36,564 nt of DNA from Candidatus Enterococcus wittei (lineage in GTDB: Bacteria; Bacillota; Bacilli; Lactobacillales; Enterococcaceae). Numbering within the stretch: the stretch's first letter is position 1; each line of letters begins with the position of its first letter. A model generated the notes under the pieces. It saw only the letters and a program-made list of their open reading frames with translations. It made no database searches and had not been told where the DNA came from. The position numbers and the translations under genes were made by a program. Positions 1 through 9,300 of the stretch are shown in pieces. The DNA lies in the NCBI RefSeq assembly GCF_002140175.1, contig NZ_NGMO01000001.1, positions 40,075-76,638 of the forward strand. The letters are read 5' to 3'.

Positions 1-99
1 ACTAAAAGAATACCACAAGCAAAATGGTTAGATAATTTCATTAACTAGTGGTATAAATTTATCATTAAGAACAAAAAAACGCTCATTCTAAGATTTTTC

Positions 100-294
100 T
101 CACCAACATTCCTTGACAAAGATCCTATACTTCTCTGTCTCACAGACTCCTGTCAGTATGGTTAACATAAATACACCTGTCACTATTACTGTTTCGCTTG
201 CATTACAAATGACGATTGTTGCATTAGCTCCCCTAATATGACACTCTTTGCAAATATCTCCACGCCACTTTTCTCCATCATGTATTTTTGTCTT
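100..294 (-). pseudogene. Open frame of 64 codons without a start, possible gene remnant
   Basis: The minus strand is open from the codon after a TAG at 295-297 to a TGA at 100-102, just downstream of the giant gene. The translation begins KTKIHDGEKWRGDICKECH and ends FVKECW. It has five cysteines, including a CxxC-H group, and a hydrophobic middle (TVIVTGVFMLTILTG). No ATG, GTG or TTG lies near the beginning and no ribosome site was found, so as it stands it is not a complete gene. It may be the 3' end of a decayed or frameshifted gene, or chance. I do not recognise a family. Confidence 0.22.
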
Positions 295-314
295 CTAACA
301 CGATGGAGAAAAGT
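267..314. repeat. 16-bp inverted repeat after the giant gene
   Basis: Arms at 267-282 and 299-314 match at 15 of 16 positions (ACTTTTCTCCATCATG against the complement of CACGATGGAGAAAAGT) and enclose a 16-base loop. It lies 10 bases past the stop codon of the minus-strand giant gene, where a terminator would be expected. However, no T-run follows on that strand, so it may be an mRNA 3' stabilising hairpin or a weak terminator. Confidence 0.5.
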
Positions 315-324
315 CTAACACTAA

Positions 325-3300
325 TTAATGTTGTGGGGCTAATATCTTCTGATTCTTGTTTATTAGTGGATTGAATGCCTTCGTTGAATTGTTTTGAGTA
401 CTTCTGTTTCTACTAGTGAATACAACATCTAAAAAACTTTTCTTTTCTGCATCCTTTGGGAGTCCTGTGCTTATTTTGAGATCGGAAACAAAGTGATTGG
501 GATTGCTTTCAGTATTCGTAGGTACATGATTTAAAGAGTTTCGGTTTGTTACATTCTTTTGTGAGGCTGTATCTACTTGTTGATCAGAGACGAACTGATT
601 GGGATAGTTACTTCTTTCTATACTCTGATTGATAAGTTTTAATAAACTCTGATTGGTTATACTCTCTGCAGATTCTATAGTGGTTGATACTATCTCTCTC
701 TTGTTTCTGTTTCCAGTTGTTGGGCTATTGGTAGTTTTGGTACTTATTGACTCAGGTATATCGGTAGTTTTCTCTTGCGTCTTGCTCTGCTGAACTTCTC
801 TCTCAAAATTTATAAATCCGCTTGTATATATCAATGCTTGTAACGCAAATAGATCTCCAGTTCCCAGTTGTTCCTTAATGGTCTCAAGCGAGTCGCTTTT
901 CTTCCCATCTTGTTCCTTATCGTTCTCTCTTTTCGCACGAAATATGGCATCAAAGGCTCTTCCTTCGACAAGATCTCTGAGAATGGTCATCAACATTTCT
1001 GCATCTGTCAACTGAAAATGGACTCGTAAGGTGTGGTTGACTTCTAACGCATCACTAACCATCTTGACTGTTAAGTTGGGCGAACCTAGTACTATTGCCA
1101 AATAATCCCTATAATGTTTCAATTGTTCAGAGTCTTCTTTTATCATATTCGGATATTTTTTGTCATAATAATCTAGTGTACGTTTTCCGTTTTTCCTTAA
1201 ACCTCTCCTAACTAGTCCATACTCCAACAAGTCTTCTGAACTGGATATGATATGTGTGACTTCATGCATCACTGTTTCATAACCAGTAGGCTGTAAATGT
1301 GCTCCAGGAAGAACTTTTGGCTCTAAGTGAAAAGCATCTGCCAAGATAAAGATACGACACTCCCCATCATATCTTACTGTAAAGGCCTGCGTTTTAATAA
1401 AGTCTTGAACTGAGGAATAATAACTTAGAGCTTCCCTATCATAAACCAATTTCGACGAGAGGGTCCATACATTTTGAAAGAAGAGATCTTTTGATTGTTC
1501 AAGGAAAGCCTTTCCACGCTCCGCTGTCGAATATAGTTTTCTGATACTTTCTCTTAGGATCTCTTCTGTTTCTGCTTTTGGAACACCTTGTAACTTGAAC
1601 ATTTCAATCAGATATTTTCCTTCTTCCATGCTTGAGATGTCTTCCATTTTCCATAGTGATTTAAATAATAGTACTGCTGCGTTAAACCTTCTTTCTGCCG
1701 CTTCAAAATCATCCCTAAGCTGCTCAAAAAACGGTTTGAGATAGTTTGGCATTCCAGTTGAGTCAAGCCCAGTAAATACTTCTAACTGAGGTATAGGTCG
1801 TGGAAAAAATTCATCAATCTCTGCATAAATGTTTTGTCTGATTAAATCTTCATCCATATTATAGTATACTTCCAATCTTGGCGGGAATTCAGAGAGTTCA
1901 GTAAGATCGATATTCAAATTATCCTCTACTGTTATCCGATTTTGGAGAGGTTCTGCCGTTTTCAAATCCTTCCACTTCTCCCAATTATCTGGTAGCGCAG
2001 GAAAGTCAATAGCCGGTAAATCCGCTGGACGGGTGAAAACTTTGGGAATGGTTCCGGTTGAGGTAGAGGGAATTGACAAGCCCTGAGAAGTACCTGCAGA
2101 TGTATCCATTTCTGCAGCTGAACCAGACTTCCATTTAGATTGAACTTTCCCCATTCGCAAAATAAGCGACTCATGATTCAGCACTTTTAACTCTTCTTTC
2201 TCTTTGAGAGTTTCCATCTTAAATCCGTCACTATATGGATCGAACCTCAACACCATCATTGGTTCATCTATATCTTTTTTCACTAAATGGTACCGCCCAT
2301 TATTTTTATCAAATAAGATAAGAGGTATATAGTGATCATTGATCTTGATGTAGGTTCTGCCATTTTCGTTAGACATCAGATCTCGCTCATAAGGAGGGGA
2401 AAGAGTAGTAGGATCCTCTATTGATTCAAAATCATCGATCTTCTTACCTACTTCTTCTACTAGCTCTTTCGAAATAAAAGGCGAAGTCTCTGCTTCAAAA
2501 TACCACTCTATACCGTTGTAATTCACTGGATGGATCTTCTCTCCCTCCACCACATCAAAACGTACACCATGTCCTTCGATCGCTGTGATCCGGATAGGAA
2601 CGAGTTGCTGATTCATTTGAACAAAATATTTTGCCCCTGCTTCTTCTTTGTCTACCTTCATGTCTGTTCCTTCTCCATAGGCAACTGTCCTCACTGGCCC
2701 TTCCCCATAAGCCCTTGGGTTCACATTGGGTTCCGTGACAATAATTTGAGAAGGATTATTTGTTTTTACCGCTAAACGATCGATTAATGCTAGTTGTTCC
2801 GATGTAAAGGTAACTGCTCCACTAAAAGGTTTTAAATGATCCCCTTTCAATACAAAATACTCTCCAGAGACAGTTGCGGTTTTCAGATCTGTAACTCGTA
2901 CATACAAGTGATTTTTGACCAATTTCACCGCAACTTCCGGTCCATCTTCTGATAATCGTGCCATTACAACTTCTTTAGGCATCTTTTGTATCTGTAATTT
3001 AGCCAATTTTTCTATGATGATCTTTACTTCTCTACTCACACGCAATTGGTCAGTGATTTTTACTAATCCTTTCACCACTAAAAGACCAGCGCCTTTTACC
3101 AACTCAAATCCTGGATCAAAATAGCGCAGGACACCGTATAGAACTTTTTTGCTTTCAGCTACTTTAGGCAAAAAGCGGACCCCTTGACGGATTCCACTCC
3201 GAATGCCCCCAGTGGCGATGGCTTTGGCCAATCCTAAGGCAAATCTTGTATTGAGGGCAGTGATCTGTCCTAAGACTGGGATCAAAAAAACGACATCTAC

Positions 3301-6300
3301 GATACAAGAAAATGCCGCTCCAGCAAAGTCTCGATCGATGAGTCCTGTCACACAATCATAAAATGGAATAAAGTGCTTGATAGTATCCCACATCTTGCCT
3401 ATGATTGTTTTGTCATTTCCTGAATCATACAAATGTTGATAAAGAGTGTCGCTATGCTTACGACTGAGGGTATCAATGAACTTTCGTCTCTCATCGCCAT
3501 GAGATAATTCCTTACTCTGATCCATGCCTATAGTAAATGTATACATTCGATTACCTATATTGATGTCGTTTCCTTCTATTTTATAGCTTTTCCCTCGAAG
3601 GTTTTCCTGATCAAACAACCCAAATTTAAAATAAAATAACGGATCTTTATCCACACGATAAAAAATATAACCTCCGTTACTCTCCAATCTCTTTAAGGCA
3701 TACCATCGTTCTTCGTTGTCTTTCTTTGCGACAAACAGATCACATTGTGCGAGTTCAATGTCCTTGATCTTATTCAGATAAGCCGCATGAAAAGGCGGTG
3801 CTGTGCCACTGCCAGGACGTAGCGCATGGCTTTTCAGTTTAGCATGTGCTTCATAAGTACGGGTCTCTGAGGAAAAAATATACGTACGATCGGCTGGATC
3901 AAGAGCATTCACTGCAAACTCAATCAGTTTTTGATCAAATGGGTAAAACGTATCTGAGACGGCTTTCGTTAATTTTACAAACTCATCTTCAAGTTTAGGA
4001 GGTCTCAATCGATCCGGACAAGGTTCCAGTCCTCCAAGATAAACTTGTTTCAAAATGAAAGCAGTTTCCTCTGGGGCCCCACGGTTGACACATCCCTTAA
4101 CGACGGCGTCTGCTAATGCATTTTTCCGACGCCATTTGAGTGTGCTTTCTCGATACGGCATAAACAAATCAGTAATTATTTTTTGGTTTTCTGCAATTTG
4201 GAGATAGCCTTTTTGCCAATATCCCATAAATTTTTGGAAGGCAACTTCTTTATAGTTTCCTTCTTCTAAAGCCTTCTTTAATAACGTCGGTTCCAACTGT
4301 GCCATGGCAAGTAAAGTAGGAATCAGAACATAACGCAACTCTTGAAGGTTCTCGATATCTTTGTTCACGAACGTCTCCAATAGCATAGCCCCTATAATCC
4401 GAATTTCTTCTTGATCGAATTCTGTCCGAAGACCGACATCATCTAATAACTTTGCCCCTATTAACTGCATTAAAGAACTATAATTAGAAATTAATAACTG
4501 ATCATCTAAGCCACTCGTCTCTATAAAATAGTTTGGCAACGTCCTTGATACCAATATTACCCAAAATGCTTGAAAGGCAGTAAGCTCATCTCTTGAAAAT
4601 CCTTTCATCGATAAATCAATAATACCTGCCTTCTCTAATTCGTTGACTTCAAATAACATTCTGAGATCCCCAATAGTAAACTGGGACGGATCGGGAGCTG
4701 TTAAGATCTTTTTAAGTACATATACTTCAATAGGACTTCCCAATACATATTCAAACACCCATTTCGATACCGTTAATTCTAAATCCTTATCGGAAATGGT
4801 TTCATCTTCTCCCCCATAGATCTTCAATTCTTTCAGGATCACTTTTGCTAATGTTTTGAGCTGCTCATGGCCGAGAACTACCCCGATACCTTCTTGCGTG
4901 AACCATTTTCCCAACGCAATCAGAAGCTTCTCTTTCGTTAATTTACCATTTATTAAGTTTTTCTGACGGAAAAGGTGGTCGATGCTTCCTCTTATATTTA
5001 TATTTTGCCACTGAATAACCCTATATTTTTCCTTCTTCTTTGTGACAGTAGACTGAGTATCAGTAGTAGGTTGCGTACTAGTCATTGTTTGTTGATGTTC
5101 TTCCTGCGGTTGAGGCATGCTTGAAGCTGCTGTCTCGTATAGCCAATCAACAACTACAATGTTCGCTTTTGCTTCTGTAATAAACGCCCCCCTTGGCCTT
5201 CCGAGAATGACTTGTGCTAAGTTCTTTATTTTGACCATGTCCAATGTCTGCCGTGAGCCTTCCTTAACCATTCCCCAATCCGATGCCGCTTTCACCAACT
5301 TATCAGGAGTAGTATCTTCGGGTTTCACCCCATTTTCAATTAAAAATGCAATAATTCTTTTTTGCTTTGCTAATTTTTGTTCAGCATTCAGCTTAGTTAT
5401 CTCTTCCTCCACTGTTTCCTCTGTTTTTTTTTGAGTTCTGGGATCGCCATTTAACCGTATAAAAGCTTTGATCCTTTGATTAAGTTGGGATTCTTCAAAT
5501 TCATCAATTTCTTTATAGGTGTAGCCTGACTGAGCGTTGTTGTTGACCCATTGAAGTAAGGCGTTACGCGCCTTGTTGATCGGTAAAGATTTATCTTTAA
5601 GACCATAGGCTTTCCGAATTTTCCGAGCTGCTTCTTTTTCTCTTTCGACGATCGCAGAATATGTCTCACCTTTAAAGATCCATTCTCTTAACTTTCGGAC
5701 TAGTTCACTTGTGGTCTGATTGTTAAAAGAAACACCTTTATCAACAAGAAATTTTCTCACAGCTTCATTTACCGCTGGTGTCTTTTCCCGTTTTTCAAAA
5801 AGAATAAAATATACATAAATCGGAAGAAGTGGTTGATTCTTGGGAACACTCATGGAACGATCATGAATAAAATCCGCATAGATTTGATCGCTTACTTGTT
5901 TTTCTTGCTTGAAATTAGTCATCAAGTAATGTTCTGTTCTTCTTAGATAGTGATGGATCGTCTCATTCGTGATTTTTTTATAGGATTGGCCTACGAGTAA
6001 TGAATTGATCTTCCATTGTGTTAAGATGCCATTCATTTTGTCATAAGACATAAATTCTCCCAGTCTTATATTCTCCACCTCATAAGCCTTTAATAGGAAG
6101 TAAGATATATACTGTCTTCTTCCGGATTTGTCAAAAGGTTCGTTTGGATCTGCTTTTTGGATCCATTCTCGAATTCCTTCCGCTAACTCACTTTGAGAGA
6201 GTTCTTTGATGCCTATTCCTTCCTTCGTTAAGAACTCTTTTAGTTGTTTATTCACATCGATCGTTTTCGCTCGTTTTTGAAAAAGGTTATAATCATAATA

Positions 6301-9300
6301 GAAAATCGGTAACGGATCTTGAGTAACAGACAATGGGATCACATCATTGATAATTTCTCGAACCAATGTATGGACTTGTATTAATTCAGGATCAACCACA
6401 GTGGCTGGTACCATCTGCATCTCACTGATCCCTGTACTGGTTGCATTTTGGGATTGACCCGCTTCCAATCGAATTTGTTGGAGATTGATCCATTGATAAT
6501 TATAGAAAGCATTGTTATTTTCCCATTGAAGGAAGGACCTAGCTGCATTCGTATCAGTAATATTTCGATCCGTAATGCCATAAGCTTCCAGAATGGTCGG
6601 TATAATTTCTTTCTTTCTTTTCAAAATCTCCGTATCCACGCCCCTCTCCTTAATCCATTCATTGACAGTAAAGACAAGTTCCTGTTTTGAGAGCTCTTCT
6701 GCACACATACTTTCTCGGGCACATAAGTAATCTAGGAGAGCTTCATTAGCTTTTTCCGTTTTCCCTCGTTCCTGATATAATTCAAAATCATACCAAATGG
6801 GAATCAATGGTACAGACATTTCTATAGAGGAATCACGACCATCTAAAAAAGCTTCGCGAATGTAATTCATGGTGGTCATCGCTTCTTGAGGAATAGTACC
6901 ATAGGAATTTGCAAGTACATGCACCGTTGTTCCCACTATCTCAGGATTTTCGATGATTGTCTCATTCCGTGATGGATTTGTGATTAAAGACAATTGGTCC
7001 ACCGTTTTAAATTTGAAATTCCTGAATATATTATTGTCTCGCCATTGCAGTATGACATTTGTTTCTCTTGCATTCGACACATGTTGCCCAGCCAGTCCAG
7101 AATTTTCAATAATACTATTGATTATTTGTTGCTTTCTTTTTAATATTTCTGTTTCTTCTCCACCACCTTCTAGCCAACTCTGAGAAGCCAAAAGCAATCC
7201 TCTGATAGTCATATCCGAACATGAATCTTTTCCTTCACATATGATTTTCTTTACTGCTTCATTGACTTTCTCTGTTTCACTCCGCTTCTGATAGAGATCA
7301 AAATCATACCAAAACGGAGGTAATGCTTCGGAGGTTAATTCAGATGAAGAGCGATCTTCCATAAAATTTGAAATAATATTATTTATTTTTGTTACATCAT
7401 CTGAATTAAGTTTTTTATATGATTTCATTAATGGAATATCAGAAACTGGTAGTTTCTTCATTTCAACAGTTTTATTCCTATTCTCAATATTTAGTGAGTA
7501 ATCCACTAATCGAGACGTCGATTCAATACTTGACTGGTTTTCAGTTATTTTTGTAGTTGCTATAGTAGTCATTGGATCCTTCAAAGTTGTTGGTTGTTCC
7601 TCGGTAAATGTATATTCTTGGAAGATATTGTTATTTTTCCATTGTAGAACAATGTTTGTTGCTTCAGTATTGCTCAGATAATCTAAATCTATAAGTCCAT
7701 AAGATGTACGAATAAGGTGGGCTATAGTATTTCTATTGCTTACTTTCATGCTTAGCCCACCCTTTACTTCCCAATCCAATAAAGCTTTAATTAATTTTGC
7801 TCCCGATAGTCCCCCACACTGAACTCCCCGGTCACATAAAAAATCTCTAACGTCTTCATTGACCTGTTCTGTTTTGCTACGTTGTTGAAAAATTTCATAA
7901 TCATCCCAAAATGGAGGGAAGGTGACTGTTTTGGGGATAGTAGAAGGCATATTATCCATATACTCCATCATGATTTGCTTTATATCTTCTATCATGGCTT
8001 CAGAAATTTCTTCACGAGCTTCCAAAGTTTCTTCTTTAGAAATGTGTATGAATATAGGGAAAGAAGAATCACTTTTTCTTTTTGAAATCTCCTTGTTTGG
8101 TAAAAGATTCATTGCTTGTATTGTCTCATTCTGTTGACTGCTTACAATAGTTTCTTCAATGGTCACTAGTTCTTTCGATGTTGTTTGTTGTTGCTCCTCA
8201 AATGTATAATCATAAAAGATATTATTGTTTCGCCATTGTAGAACAATATTTGTTGCCAACTTATTGAATATAAAGGTATCTTCAAGTCCGTAAGAACGAC
8301 GAATAACACGAGCTATTAGTCTTCTTCTAAGTTTTCTTACTACTGGCTCCGCTTTTTGTTCCCAGTCTTCTACAGCTTTAAGTAATTCCGGTCCTATTAA
8401 ACCGTCACACGGAACTTCCTGTCTACACAAATAGGCTTTGACTGCTTTATTGACCTCTTGTGTTTTGCTGCGCTCTTGAAAAATTCCACGATCATACCAA
8501 AAAGAAGGCAAGGAGATGGTTGGTGAAACGGTCGACGAGACGGTCAGTGAGAAAGTAGAAGACTGACGATTCAAATACTTCGTCATGATTTGCTTTATAT
8601 TTGAGATAGTGTCTTCAGAAAGTGTTTCATAAGATTGGAGGTCTACTTTTTCATAAATACTCTTGGGCATGGGCGTTGACGTAGCATCTGATTTTAATGA
8701 AGGTTCTTTAGAAATTTCTTCTGTTGGTAACGATGTCGTTGTTTTTATTGTTGAAAGCTGAGTTATCAAAGGTGATGTCTTTTGCACTTGGGGCTTAACT
8801 GAACTTGCTTTGAGGGGCAATTCTGTCGTCATGTTTGACGGATTTTCATTCAATGAGACAGTTGTTTGCGTACGTATTTGCTTTGGTTCTTCAAATTGAT
8901 ATCCTTTGAAGATATTATTGTTTCGCCATTGTTGGATAATCATTGAGGCTCGATCATCAGATACCTCTTGTTTAGCTAGTCCATAGGAGCTAAGAATAAC
9001 TTCAGCAACTTCTTTGCTTCTGGTTATCTTTTTCTCCTGTCCCTCTTTCCATATCCACCAATATATAGTGTTAATCAATCGGAGAGGAGATAATCCATCA
9101 CAAGGTTCTTTTTTCGTACAAAGAAATTCTTTGACTTTATCATTGACATAGTCTGTTTCATTCCGTTTTTTATACACTTCTGCATCATCCATGAAAAGTG
9201 GTAACTTCTCAGAGACGGGTACAGGAGAAGGTTTTCCATAAAAAAAGGCGGTGATGATACTATTTAACTTCATTGCATTCTCCGACAATTTGACAGAAGT